A stretch of 64,000 bases of DNA. Source: Micromonospora chokoriensis (GTDB lineage Bacteria; Actinomycetota; Actinomycetes; Mycobacteriales; Micromonosporaceae). The notes beneath the pieces are model-generated. The model was given only the letters and a program-made list of their open reading frames with translations, made no database searches and had not been told where the DNA came from. The stretch's first letter is position 1. Each line of letters starts with the position of its first letter. The position numbers were made by a program, and so were the translations under genes. Shown here one piece after another: positions 47,958 to 55,741 of this stretch. The stretch covers positions 1 to 64,000 of the forward strand of contig NZ_JOAN01000016.1 in the NCBI RefSeq assembly GCF_000718555.1, in the 5' to 3' direction.

Positions 47958-49165
47958 GCACGGCACCGGTCGCCGAGGTCGACCTCGGTGGCCTGGGTTT
48001 CGGCCGGGGAGCGCACCTGCTCGTGCAACGCGCCCTGGCCGGGCTGCCACCCGGCGGCCGGTTGGCGGTCTCCGGCCGCGACCCGGCACTGCGCGTACAC
48101 CTGGCCGTCTGGTGTCGTCGCCGGGGCCATCGGGTCGAATGGCCGGATCGGGGCGACCGGAGCGACCTGGTCGCGGTGGTGGTCCGGGGCTCGGCGGATG
48201 ACGAGCGCTGGTTCGGCGCGGAGCGGGCCGGGCCAGCGCTCCCGTCGGCGCTCAGCAGCCGTCCGCCGGCACGGTGGGGGCTCGGCGCCCGGGGTGCGCT
48301 CCTCGAAGCCGGCGGCCCCGAGGCCCGGTTCGACCTGGACGACCGCGACCTGGTGTGGGCCGACATCGCCCCCCACCTGTACACGCAGGCTGCCGCGCGA
48401 CAGTGGGACCCGCAGACCGCGGTGCCGTGGGACGACTCTTTCGCGCTGCCGGCCGACGTCGAGGCCGCGGTGGTGCAGGTGATGACCTACCTGGTCGAGA
48501 ACGAGCAGGCCGCCCTCGTCGTGCCGGCCCGGTTCGTGGGGCGCATCCATCCGCACTTTCGCGAGGTGGTGCAGCTGCTCGCCGTGCAGATGGCCGACGA
48601 GGCCCGGCACATGGAGGTCTTCAGCCGGCGGGCGCTGCTGCGCGGCGCCGAGTTGGGCACGTCGTCGGCCGGAGGTCGGCAGTCGCTGTTCACGCTCGTC
48701 GCGGAGTCCGACTTCGCGTTGGCGTCGTTCCTGCTCTCCGTGCTCGGGGAGGGCAGCTTCGTCGATCTGTTGTCGTTCCTGCACGAGTTCGCCCCCGACC
48801 CGGTGACCCGCCGGATCTGTTGGCTCGCCATGCAGGACGAGCGTCGGCACGTGGTGTTCGGCATGGCACACCTGGAGCATCAGGCGCAGCTTGATCCGCT
48901 GCTGCGCGACCGGCTGCGGGCTGCCATCCACCGTCGCCACGACGCGCTCGTCGACACCGCCGGCCTCAACGCGGACGTCTTCGACTCGCTGGTGGTGCTC
49001 GCGGCGGGTGGTTGGCGCCCGGACGACGTGTCCGCCGGCTACGACCGGGTGCAGGCCCTGCAACACGCGATGGATCAGGGCCGCCAGCGCCGCCTGGTCC
49101 GGCTGGGTTTCCTGCCCGACGAGGCGGCGGCGCTCTCCGCCCTGCACACCCGCAACTTCATGTGA
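47954..49165 (+). CDS. TusA-like/ferritin-like di-iron fusion protein
   Basis: A 403-residue protein. Residues 8-65 resemble TusA (GGRLAVSGRDPALRVHLAVWC and GHRVEW), the sulfur-relay fold, but without the usual CP motif. A middle part (100-165) is unassigned. From about 166 to 330 it is a ferritin-like four-helix bundle with candidate iron ligands Glu182 or Glu184, Glu216/His219, Glu221, Glu266 and Glu296/His299 (DEARH, GEGSF and DERRH motifs), as in di-iron oxygenases. GTG 47954 overlaps the upstream stop by four bases. The third gene of a coupled trio; the reaction is unknown. Confidence 0.78.
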   Translation: MSTAPVAEVDLGGLGFGRGAHLLVQRALAGLPPGGRLAVSGRDPALRVHLAVWCRRRGHRVEWPDRGDRSDLVAVVVRGSADDERWFGAERAGPALPSALSSRPPARWGLGARGALLEAGGPEARFDLDDRDLVWADIAPHLYTQAAARQWDPQTAVPWDDSFALPADVEAAVVQVMTYLVENEQAALVVPARFVGRIHPHFREVVQLLAVQMADEARHMEVFSRRALLRGAELGTSSAGGRQSLFTLVAESDFALASFLLSVLGEGSFVDLLSFLHEFAPDPVTRRICWLAMQDERRHVVFGMAHLEHQAQLDPLLRDRLRAAIHRRHDALVDTAGLNADVFDSLVVLAAGGWRPDDVSAGYDRVQALQHAMDQGRQRRLVRLGFLPDEAAALSALHTRNFM

Positions 49166-49166
49166 G

Positions 49167-49202
49167 CGACCCCCGCGCGTGCCGTGGCATGCGCGGGGGT
49201 CG
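49167..49202 (+). terminator. Hairpin terminator after the trio
   Basis: CGACCCCCGCGC (49167-49178) and GCGCGGGGGTCG (49191-49202) are perfect 12-base arms, beginning two bases after the TGA of the ferritin-like gene. It closes the three-gene operon. Confidence 0.75.
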
Positions 49203-49228
49203 AGACATCACCTATCAGCGAGCACTGG

Positions 49229-49579
49229 TCACTGACCGAGCAGCGTCCGGATCTTCTGCGCGTAGCCGGCCACCGTAAAGTCGGGGCTGACGGAATCCAC
49301 CAGGATCAGGTCGTTGATGGTGTGGTTGACACGCAGCGGCAGGAGCGCCTGGTACTCGGGCGACCTGTACCAGGCCTTTGCGGTCTCCGCGTCCGGAAAC
49401 TCGATCAGGACGGCCGAGCCCTCCCAGGATCCCTCAACGACCTGCACCTCGGCGTCCAAGACGAGCCACTTGCCGCCGTACGCCTTGGTGGTGGCCTCCA
49501 CCTGCTCCAGGTACTGCAGAGACTCCTCGGTCGGCACTCCACCCGGGATGCGCAGGTGATTGATCAGGTACGTGCTCAT
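49229..49579 (-). CDS. DUF1330-family protein
   Basis: A 116-residue protein of the dimeric alpha/beta-barrel (DUF1330) class. It has the family's YLINHLRIPGGVPT start, WLVLDAEVQVVEGSWEGSAVLIEFPD core and AKAWYRSPEYQALLPLRV near residue 67-84. Members are related to NIPSNAP-like and heme- or flavin-binding small enzymes but no reaction is assigned. Its promoter holds ACGACCGGTCGT, also seen next to the TetR gene upstream, so that regulator probably represses it. Confidence 0.87.
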   Translation of the reverse strand: MSTYLINHLRIPGGVPTEESLQYLEQVEATTKAYGGKWLVLDAEVQVVEGSWEGSAVLIEFPDAETAKAWYRSPEYQALLPLRVNHTINDLILVDSVSPDFTVAGYAQKIRTLLGQ

Positions 49580-49624
49580 GTCTCACTCCTCAGTGCAGGT
49601 GCTCGGTTGCCCGGCCACATACGT

Positions 49625-49636
49625 ACGACCGGTCGT
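49625..49636. promoter_or_regulatory. TetR-type operator ACGACCGGTCGT
   Basis: A perfect 12-base palindrome lies 46 bases upstream of the DUF1330 start (49579). A near-identical copy with the same GTCGTCT flank lies next to the TetR gene at 50342-50353, which links the two. Confidence 0.72.
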
Positions 49637-49701
49637 CTTATTTGGGATACGCGCGGGGACATCTGGAACCACACGTACCCGGGGGTCGGACCCGACCCTG
49701 A

Positions 49702-50292
49702 TCAGGTGAGGATCCGCCTCGTGGTGATCGAGAGGAACTCCTGAAGGGCGGCCGGGTCGCCGGATGCCTTCGCCCGTGCTGCCGCACCCTCGTAGCTGGA
49801 GACGACGAAGCCGGCGAGGTCATTGGCGGATTCGTCGCCGTGTAGTTCACCAGCGGCCCGCGCTTGCTCGATTGCCGTGGCGAGCACGGCGACCCAGCGG
49901 CCGAAGCCGGCGTCGACGGCGTTCCGCAGCACGTCGCTGTGCGCCGGGATCTCGGTGGCGAAGTTGCCGAGCAGGCAACCACGGTCACCCATGGTGTCGC
50001 CGAGGCCGGTGATGTAGCGGAGGTGCCTGGTGATCCGCTCGAGCGGTGTGCCGCCCTGCTTCTCGTCGAGCATCTCCAGCCCCATCGCCGCGGAGTATCT
50101 CGCCACCGAGTCGAGGGCGAGGTCCTCCTTGCTGGCGAAGTGGTTGTAGAAGGTGCCCTTCGGGGCCCCGGCGGCGGCGACGATGTCCTGGACGCTCGTG
50201 CCGTTGTAGCCCTTCAGGTGGAACAGGTCCAGCGCGGCGTCGGACAACCGCTGCCTAGTCCCGGCGGAGGCCGGCGACTTCGCTCGTGCCAT
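49702..50292 (-). CDS. TetR-family transcriptional regulator (YxaF/LmrA-like)
   Basis: A 196-residue regulator. HTH: LSDAALDLFHLKGYNGTSVQDIVAAAGAPKGTFYNHFASKEDLAL (residues 16-60). The MGDRGCLLGNFATEI motif near residue 103 is typical of the TetR_C_7-like subfamily that senses quinones or electrophiles. Cys in RGCLLG may be the sensing residue. ATG 50292 has AGGAG upstream. It probably binds the two GACCGGTC boxes around it, repressing itself and the DUF1330 gene. Confidence 0.87.
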   Translation of the reverse strand: MARAKSPASAGTRQRLSDAALDLFHLKGYNGTSVQDIVAAAGAPKGTFYNHFASKEDLALDSVARYSAAMGLEMLDEKQGGTPLERITRHLRYITGLGDTMGDRGCLLGNFATEIPAHSDVLRNAVDAGFGRWVAVLATAIEQARAAGELHGDESANDLAGFVVSSYEGAAARAKASGDPAALQEFLSITTRRILT

Positions 50293-50341
50293 GTCGTGGC
50301 GCTCCTCTCGATCAGTTCGGCTGGCTGACATCCACCACGAT

Positions 50342-50353
50342 ATGACCGGTCGT
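50342..50353. promoter_or_regulatory. TetR-type operator copy (ATGACCGGTCGT)
   Basis: This site differs from the one at 49625 in one central-flanking base and lies 50 bases upstream of the TetR start codon (minus strand). The shared GACCGGTCGTCT core and matched position indicate autoregulation. Confidence 0.7.
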
Positions 50354-50406
50354 CTCGGAATGCCAGCAATGTGACCGCTGTCATTCCGCAGTACGGTGGA
50401 ACGGCC

Positions 50407-50760
50407 ATGAACAGGGATTCCAGCGCAGTCCGCGAGGAGTTGCTGCGGCTGCGCGAGCAGACCGAGGCTCAGGCCACCGCCTTGGACGGCGACCTGCGGA
50501 GCCTCTTTGAGGCGTCCCGGTCGTCCAACGCCGATGACGAACACGACCCCGAGGGCAGCACGATCGCCTTCGAACGCGCGCAGCTCACCGCCGTCCTGGA
50601 CGCCACCCGCCGACGCCTCGCCGAGCTGGACATCGCGCTGCGACGGGTCGACGACGGCAGCTACGGCGTGTGCGAACGGTGCTCCCGTCCGATTCCCGCC
50701 GAACGGCTCGTCGCCCGCCCGTCCGCCCGTACGTGTGTCGCCTGTGCCAGTCGACGGTGA
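50407..50760 (+). CDS. TraR/DksA-type zinc-finger protein
   Basis: A 117-residue protein with an N-terminal helical hairpin and a C-terminal zinc finger of the DksA/TraR type. The coiled hairpin spans about 1-75 (ELLRLREQTEAQATALDGDL, ERAQLTAVLDATRRRLAELDIALRR). The finger is CERCSRPI ... CVAC (residues 92-95 and 111-114), matching the C4 zinc site. DDGSYGVCERC is a family signature. Members bind the RNA polymerase secondary channel. The acidic tip residues of DksA that modulate initiation are not clearly present, so its role may differ. Confidence 0.87.
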   Translation: MNRDSSAVREELLRLREQTEAQATALDGDLRSLFEASRSSNADDEHDPEGSTIAFERAQLTAVLDATRRRLAELDIALRRVDDGSYGVCERCSRPIPAERLVARPSARTCVACASRR

Positions 50761-50807
50761 CGGTGCCCACCGACCGTGAGGGCGGCGGGCACCGTCGTCA
50801 GCGGTGA

Positions 50808-52202
50808 TCAACTGCCGCAACAACCCCCTGCGGGCGCGGCATCGAGGGCGATAAGGCTGATTGGCGCGGACAGCAGCCCTCCGGAAATGCCCGTGGACAG
50901 TCCACGCGCCGTCGGCCCCGGCCCGCAGCAGTCGTCACCGCTCGCCGAGACGGCGGGGTCGCTGCTGCACACACCGGTTTCGGGCAGGTCGAGCTGCACG
51001 TCGCGGGCGGCGGCCCAGTCCCCGGCGAGCGCGGCGACGACGGAGCGGACCTGCTCGTAGCCGGTGGCCATGAGGAACGTCGGCGCCCGGCCGTAGGACT
51101 TCATGCCGACGGCGTAGTAGCCGCTCTCCGGGTGGGCGAGTTCGTCCACGCCATGTGGGGGCACGGTGCCGCAGGAGTGCTCGTTCGGGTCGATCAGCGG
51201 CGCCAGAGCGCGGGTGGCACCCAGCACCGGGTCCAGGTCCAGGCGCAGTTCGGCGGCGATGGAGTGGTCGGGCCGGAAGCCGGTGGCGGCGACGACGCGG
51301 TCGACGGTGATCGACTCGTCGGCGCCGTCGGCGTGCCGCACGACGACGCTCACCCGGCCGCCCGTTGGGGTGAGGGCATGCACGGAGAAGCCGGTGAGCA
51401 GCCGGATCCGTCCGGCGTCGACGTGCGCACGCAGGCGCGAGCCGAGCGCCCCCCGCGCCGGCAGGGCGTCAGCGGCCCCGCCGCCGTAGGTACGCGCTGG
51501 CGAGGCGGTCCGGATCGCCCAGGTCACCTCGGTGCCGGCCTCGACGGCGGCCAGCTCCGCCAGGGACAGCAGGGTGTTCGCGGCCGAGTGACCGGCCCCG
51601 ACGACAAGGGTGTGCCGGCCCACGAACCGGCCCCGGTCGGCACCGAGCACGTCCGGCAACGCGTGCTCCAGGTACGCCGCCACGTCGGCCTCACCCCGCG
51701 CGGGCAGGCCGGACGCGCCCAGGACGTTCGGCGTACGCCAGGTGCCGGAGGCGTCGATGACGGCGCGGGCGAGCAGTTCGTCGCCGTCGGCGAGGCGGAG
51801 CAGGAACGGTGTGGTGTCGCGTCCGGAGGTGCGCAGGCGGTCGAGGCCGAGGCGGCTGATCGCCTCGACGCGTGCCCGGTAGCGCAGGTGTGGCTTGAGC
51901 TGCGGCAGCTCGGCCAGGGGCTGGAGGTAGTCGCCGGCCAGCTCCGCGCCGGTGGGCAGGGCCTGCGGGTCGGGGGCGACCCAACCGGCCTCGTCGAGCA
52001 GCCGCCGGGCGGCCGGGTCGATGTTGTAGCGCCACGGCGAGAAGACGCGCACGTGCCCCCACTGGCGTACGGCGGCACCGGGGGCATCGCCGGCTTCGAG
52101 GACGGTGAAGGGCAGGCCGCGCTCGTGCAGGTGCGCGGCGGCGGCGAGACCGGTCGGGCCAGCGCCGATGACGACGATGGGGAGGTCGTCCAGAGCGTTC
52201 AT
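50808..52202 (-). CDS. arsO: ArsO-type FAD-dependent monooxygenase of the arsenic island
   Basis: A 464-residue flavin monooxygenase. The FAD motif is VIGAGPTGLAAAAHL (residues 10-24), the NADPH motif VVGAGHSAANTLL near residue 185, and the ATGFRPD motif near 300. Homologues lie in arsenic-resistance loci of actinobacteria and are called ArsO. The C-terminal tail carries two Cys-Cys pairs, one in DDCCGPG and one in GGCCGS at the very end, plus Cys in GVCSS, which could bind arsenite. It is followed by an intergenic gap from arsN1 upstream and transcribed away from arsR. The substrate, probably an organoarsenical, is not established. Confidence 0.83.
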   Translation of the reverse strand: MNALDDLPIVVIGAGPTGLAAAAHLHERGLPFTVLEAGDAPGAAVRQWGHVRVFSPWRYNIDPAARRLLDEAGWVAPDPQALPTGAELAGDYLQPLAELPQLKPHLRYRARVEAISRLGLDRLRTSGRDTTPFLLRLADGDELLARAVIDASGTWRTPNVLGASGLPARGEADVAAYLEHALPDVLGADRGRFVGRHTLVVGAGHSAANTLLSLAELAAVEAGTEVTWAIRTASPARTYGGGAADALPARGALGSRLRAHVDAGRIRLLTGFSVHALTPTGGRVSVVVRHADGADESITVDRVVAATGFRPDHSIAAELRLDLDPVLGATRALAPLIDPNEHSCGTVPPHGVDELAHPESGYYAVGMKSYGRAPTFLMATGYEQVRSVVAALAGDWAAARDVQLDLPETGVCSSDPAVSASGDDCCGPGPTARGLSTGISGGLLSAPISLIALDAAPAGGCCGS

Positions 52203-52246
52203 CCTTGGCTCCTCGCTGTGGTGGCCCGTCTGAAGGGCCACGCTCG

Positions 52247-52744
52247 TCAGGTGACGGTGGGGCTACGGCGTTCCAGCAGGACGACGTCGCGCCAGCGGTT
52301 GTGGTGGCGGCCGACCCGCTCGCGTACGCCGATGACGCGGAACCCGGCGCGCTGGTGCAGCGTCAGGCTCGCGGTGTTCTCCGGGAAGATCCCGGACTGG
52401 ATGGTCCAGATGCCGGCGGTCTCGGTGGAGGCGATCAGCGTGTCCAGCAGCAGGCGGGCGACGCCGCGACCCTGGGCGGTTGGGTGCACGTAGACGGAGT
52501 GTTCGACCACACCGGCGTAGACCGGGCGGGTCGAGGTCGGCGAGACGGCGATCCAGCCGAGGACGGTGCCGTCGCGGTCGACGGCCGCGAAGCGGTGCGC
52601 GGCCAGGCGGGCAGCGTCGAATGCCGCCCAGGTCGGCGCGGTGATCTCGAAGCTGGCGTTGCCGGCGTCGAGACCGGCCTGGTAGATCGCCAGGATCCGG
52701 TCGGCGTCGGCGACGACCATCGGGCGCACGGTGATGTCGGCCAT
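52247..52744 (-). CDS. arsN1: ArsN1-type N-acetyltransferase
   Basis: A 165-residue GNAT acetyltransferase closely resembling phosphinothricin/arsinothricin acetyltransferases. The start MADITVRPMVVADADRILAIYQAGLDAGNASFE is typical, VEHSVYVHPTAQGRGVARLLLDTLI is the CoA-binding motif, and IWTIQSGIFPENTASLTLHQRAGFRVIG completes the core. In ars loci, ArsN1 acetylates the antibiotic arsinothricin or aminomethylarsonous compounds. The location opposite arsR and next to arsO supports the arsenic role over a general acetyltransferase. Confidence 0.83.
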   Translation of the reverse strand: MADITVRPMVVADADRILAIYQAGLDAGNASFEITAPTWAAFDAARLAAHRFAAVDRDGTVLGWIAVSPTSTRPVYAGVVEHSVYVHPTAQGRGVARLLLDTLIASTETAGIWTIQSGIFPENTASLTLHQRAGFRVIGVRERVGRHHNRWRDVVLLERRSPTVT

Positions 52745-52785
52745 CAGCGGGTTCCCTTCCGGAAGAGATCAGAGACTGTCTTGAC

Positions 52786-52801
52786 GTCTGTCGAAACAGA
52801 C
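52786..52801. promoter_or_regulatory. Palindromic operator between arsN1 and arsR
   Basis: GTCTGT (52786-52791) and ACAGAC (52796-52801) flank CGAA, with TGTC/GACA half-sites around it (ACTGTCTTGAC before, ACAGTTG after). It sits in the 94-base divergent promoter between arsN1 and arsR and is the likely ArsR site. Confidence 0.65.
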
Positions 52802-52838
52802 AGTTGCACACTGATTAGAGAAGTGTCAACCTAGAGCA

Positions 52839-53198
52839 ATGTCGAATCAAGCAGGTTCAGCCATGGACGTGTCGTGCTGCCCCTCGCTGACCGAGCAGCG
52901 CGTACCGGCCGAGGCCGCCGCGGTGCTCGCGCCCGCGTTCAAGGCCCTCGGCGACCCGGTACGGCTGCAGCTGATGTCGATGATCGCCTCCGCCGAGAGC
53001 GGCGAGATCTGCGTCTGCGACCTGACCCCCGCGTTCGACCTGACCGGCCCGACCATCTCGCACCACCTCAGGACGCTGCGCGAAGCGGGGCTCGTCGACG
53101 CCGAGCGCCGGGGCACCTGGGTCTACTACCGGGCCCGGCCGGCTCTGCTGGGCCAGCTCGCCGCCCTGCTCACCGTGGCACCGGAAGTCAACGCCTGA
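52839..53198 (+). CDS. arsR: ArsR arsenite-responsive repressor
   Basis: A 119-residue winged-helix repressor. The arsenic site ICVCDL (Cys58, Cys60) lies in the DNA-recognition helix, and an N-terminal Cys13-Cys14 pair (VSCCPSL) adds ligands, as in the actinobacterial/Corynebacterium type. HTH region: PTISHHLRTLREAGLVDAERRGTWVYYRARPAL. ATG 52839 is chosen because it gives the N-terminal cysteines. It is divergent from arsN1 with a palindromic operator between. The next gene starts 45 bases later with its own operator-like site. Confidence 0.9.
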   Translation: MSNQAGSAMDVSCCPSLTEQRVPAEAAAVLAPAFKALGDPVRLQLMSMIASAESGEICVCDLTPAFDLTGPTISHHLRTLREAGLVDAERRGTWVYYRARPALLGQLAALLTVAPEVNA

Positions 53199-53205
53199 GC
53201 CGCGC

Positions 53206-53240
53206 TTGACAGGTACGCAATTACTCAACCATAGTTGAGT
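53206..53240 (+). promoter_or_regulatory. Promoter and ArsR-type operator of the ArsR-ArsC fusion gene
   Basis: TTGACA (53206-53211) and CATAGT (53230-53235), 18 bases apart, form a sigma-70-like promoter. ACTCAAC (53223-53229) and GTTGAGT (53234-53240) are exact 7-base inverted repeats around CATA and cover the -10. The repressor is probably the fusion protein itself or arsR. Confidence 0.72.
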
Positions 53241-53242
53241 CA

Positions 53243-53944
53243 ATGAACGCTGACGGTAATTCTCTGCATCAGCGCGCCCGCATTCACGCCGCGCTCGGTG
53301 ATCCAGCGCGCCTGGCAATCGTGGACGCCCTCACCCTGGGCGACGCCTCCCCCGGCGAGATCGCCCACGACCTGGATATGCCGACGAACCTGGTCGCTCA
53401 CCACGTCAAGGTCCTCAGCGAGGCCGGCCTGGTCACCCGCGGCCGGTCCGAGGGCGACCGCCGCCGCACCTACCTGCGATTGCGGCCCGAGGCTCTGGCC
53501 ACGCTGACCCCGCCACGGCTCACTGGCGTGGGCCGGGTGGTGTTCGTCTGCACCCACAACTCCGCCCGCTCGCAACTCGCCGCCGCCCTGTGGGCCGACC
53601 GCACCCACACCACTGCCGCCTCGGCCGGCACGAAGCCGGCCCTCCGCGTACACCCCCGCGCGGTGACGGTGGCGCGCCGGCACGGCCTGCACCTCGACCC
53701 GGGCGGCACCAGGCACGTCACAGACATCGTCCGGGACGACGATCTGCTGATCGCCGTCTGCGACAACGCACACGAGGAGCTGACCGGGCCAGTCCGCCCC
53801 CGACTGCACTGGTCGGTGCCAGACCCGGTGCGGGCCGACACCGACGACGCGTTCGAGGCCGCGTACGCCGACCTCGCCGCCCGCGTCGACCGCGTCGCCC
53901 CCGTCATCAGCCCCACCATCAGCTCGGGAGTCCACCATGACTGA
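53243..53944 (+). CDS. ArsR-type HTH fused to an arsenate-reductase-like phosphatase domain
   Basis: A 233-residue fusion. Residues 8-85 are an ArsR-like winged helix (RARIHAALGDPARLAIVDAL, NLVAHHVKVLSEAGLVTRG). Residues 97-220 are a low-molecular-weight-phosphatase/ArsC domain with the P-loop CTHNSARSQ (Cys103, Arg109) and PDP near 193. The second redox Cys pair of thioredoxin-linked ArsC is missing: only Cys173 (VCDNAHEE) is present. The regulator lacks ArsR-type metal cysteines. I infer a repressor whose enzyme-like domain may sense arsenate or redox state. It overlaps the next gene by eight bases. Confidence 0.85.
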   Translation: MNADGNSLHQRARIHAALGDPARLAIVDALTLGDASPGEIAHDLDMPTNLVAHHVKVLSEAGLVTRGRSEGDRRRTYLRLRPEALATLTPPRLTGVGRVVFVCTHNSARSQLAAALWADRTHTTAASAGTKPALRVHPRAVTVARRHGLHLDPGGTRHVTDIVRDDDLLIAVCDNAHEELTGPVRPRLHWSVPDPVRADTDDAFEAAYADLAARVDRVAPVISPTISSGVHHD

Positions 53945-54647
53945 CACCCGCCCCCACCCCCACAGAGACCTCGCCGTCGACCAGCAGGTCGCCCTGCGCA
54001 CCGCCGCCACCCGCCTCGCGGCCGAATTCGACGGGACCTACGGCGTCGAGACCATAGAGCGATTCCTGTATGCCAGCTACGACCAGTTCGCCACCGCCAC
54101 CAGCATCCCCAACTACCTTCCCCTCCTCGCGGAACGGTTCGCCCGGCAACGCCTACAGGCGTTGGCCCGCGTCGAGGGACACCACCGCGACGGCCGCCCA
54201 GTGGCGCTGTTCCTGTGCACGCACAACGCCGGCCGGTCCCAGATGGCCCTCGGCTTCTTCAGCCACCTCGCCGGCGACAATGCGGTGGCCTGGTCCGGTG
54301 GCAGCGAACCCGGTGCCAAGGTCAACCCCGCTGCGGTCGCGGCGATGGCCGAACGCGGCATCGACATCTCCGACGAGTTCCCCAAACCCTGGACCGACGA
54401 GGTCGTCCGCGCCGCCGATGTCGTGGTCACGATGGGCTGTGGGGACGCCTGCCCGGTCTTCCCCGGCACCCGTTACGAGAACTGGCACCTCGACGACCCG
54501 GCCGGCCTCGACCTCCCCGAGGTCCGCCCGATCCGCGACGAGATCGAACGGCGCGTCCGCCGACTCCTCGACGACCTGCACGTAGCTCACCCGTCAAGGC
54601 AGATCCAGCCCATCACCCTTACCGAGAATCAACGGGAGCGCCCGTGA
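53937..54647 (+). CDS. arsC: ArsC-type arsenate reductase with N-terminal helical domain
   Basis: A 236-residue protein. Residues 10-80 form a predicted three-helix dimerisation domain (QVALRTAATRLAAEFDG, ASYDQFATATSI, ERFARQRLQALARVEG). The catalytic domain starts near 88 with P-loop CTHNAGRSQ (Cys94, Arg100). The resolving cysteines are Cys168 and Cys172 in MGCGDACP. It would reduce arsenate to arsenite. Its ATG lies within the last eight bases of the fusion gene. A second ArsC follows after the transporter. Confidence 0.88.
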   Translation: MTDTRPHPHRDLAVDQQVALRTAATRLAAEFDGTYGVETIERFLYASYDQFATATSIPNYLPLLAERFARQRLQALARVEGHHRDGRPVALFLCTHNAGRSQMALGFFSHLAGDNAVAWSGGSEPGAKVNPAAVAAMAERGIDISDEFPKPWTDEVVRAADVVVTMGCGDACPVFPGTRYENWHLDDPAGLDLPEVRPIRDEIERRVRRLLDDLHVAHPSRQIQPITLTENQRERP

Positions 54648-55726
54648 GCACCCGCACCACAATCCAGGACGATCCGCCGACGAGCGCCGTGGTCGGCCGC
54701 CTCTCCCGACTCGACCAACTCCTCCCGGTCTGGATCGGGCTCGCGATGGTCGCCGGCCTGCTCCTCGGCCGGCTGATCCCCGGCCTGAACAGCGCGCTGG
54801 ACTCGGTGACGATCGGCGGGATCTCGCTGCCGATCGCGGTCGGCCTGCTGATCATGATGTACCCGGTGTTGGCGAAGGTCCGCTACGACCGGCTCGACAC
54901 CGTCACCGGCGACCGCCGGCTGCTGATCTCCTCGCTGGTCCTCAACTGGCTCGTCGGCCCCGCCGTGATGTTCGCCCTGGCCTGGCTCTTCCTGGCCGAT
55001 CAACCGGCGTACCGGACCGGTCTGATCATCGTCGGCCTGGCCCGGTGCATCGCCATGGTCATCATCTGGAACGACCTCGCCTGCGGCGACCGGGAGGCCG
55101 CCGCGGTCCTGGTCGCGCTCAACTCCGTCTTCCAGGTCGTCGCCTTCGGCCTGCTCGGCTGGTTCTACCTCTCCGTGCTGCCCGGCTGGCTGGGGTTGCC
55201 CGGCACCGAGTTGACGATCTCGGCCTGGGACATCGCCCGCAACGTGCTGATCTTCCTCGGCATCCCGTTGCTCGCCGGCTACCTCACCCGCCGTCTCGGC
55301 GAGCGCGCCAAGGGCCGCGACTGGTACGAGGCCCGCTTCCTGCCCAGGATCGGCCCGGCCGCCCTCTACGGGCTGCTGTTCACGATCGTGATTCTATTCG
55401 CCCTGCAGGGCGACGCGATCACCAGCCGGCCCCTGGACGTGGTCCGCATCGCCCTGCCCCTGCTGGTGTACTTCGCGCTCATGTGGGCCGGCTCCTACGC
55501 CCTCGGCCGGGCCATCGGTCTCGGCTACGAGCGCACCACCACCCTGGCGTTCACCGCCGCCGGCAACAACTTCGAGCTCGCCATCGCCGTCGCGATCGGC
55601 ACCTTCGGCGTCGCCTCCGGGCAGGCCCTTGCCGGGGTCGTCGGCCCGCTGATCGAGGTGCCCGTCCTGGTCGGGCTCGTCTACGTGTCCCTGTGGGCAC
55701 GCCGCCGGTTCTTCACCACCCCTTGA
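54644..55726 (+). CDS. acr3: ACR3-family arsenite efflux permease
   Basis: A 360-residue ten-transmembrane permease of the ACR3 family, expelling arsenite from the cytoplasm. The conserved Cys in ARCIAM (Cys135) and the Glu in LIEVPVLV near residue 340 are the residues expected for arsenite transport. The first membrane segment begins at residue 27 after a hydrophilic N terminus. GTG 54644 overlaps the stop of arsC (GTGA), so expression is coupled. It is the central component of this operon. Confidence 0.93.
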   Translation: MSTRTTIQDDPPTSAVVGRLSRLDQLLPVWIGLAMVAGLLLGRLIPGLNSALDSVTIGGISLPIAVGLLIMMYPVLAKVRYDRLDTVTGDRRLLISSLVLNWLVGPAVMFALAWLFLADQPAYRTGLIIVGLARCIAMVIIWNDLACGDREAAAVLVALNSVFQVVAFGLLGWFYLSVLPGWLGLPGTELTISAWDIARNVLIFLGIPLLAGYLTRRLGERAKGRDWYEARFLPRIGPAALYGLLFTIVILFALQGDAITSRPLDVVRIALPLLVYFALMWAGSYALGRAIGLGYERTTTLAFTAAGNNFELAIAVAIGTFGVASGQALAGVVGPLIEVPVLVGLVYVSLWARRRFFTTP

Positions 55727-55741
55727 TTGAGAGGCACCACC

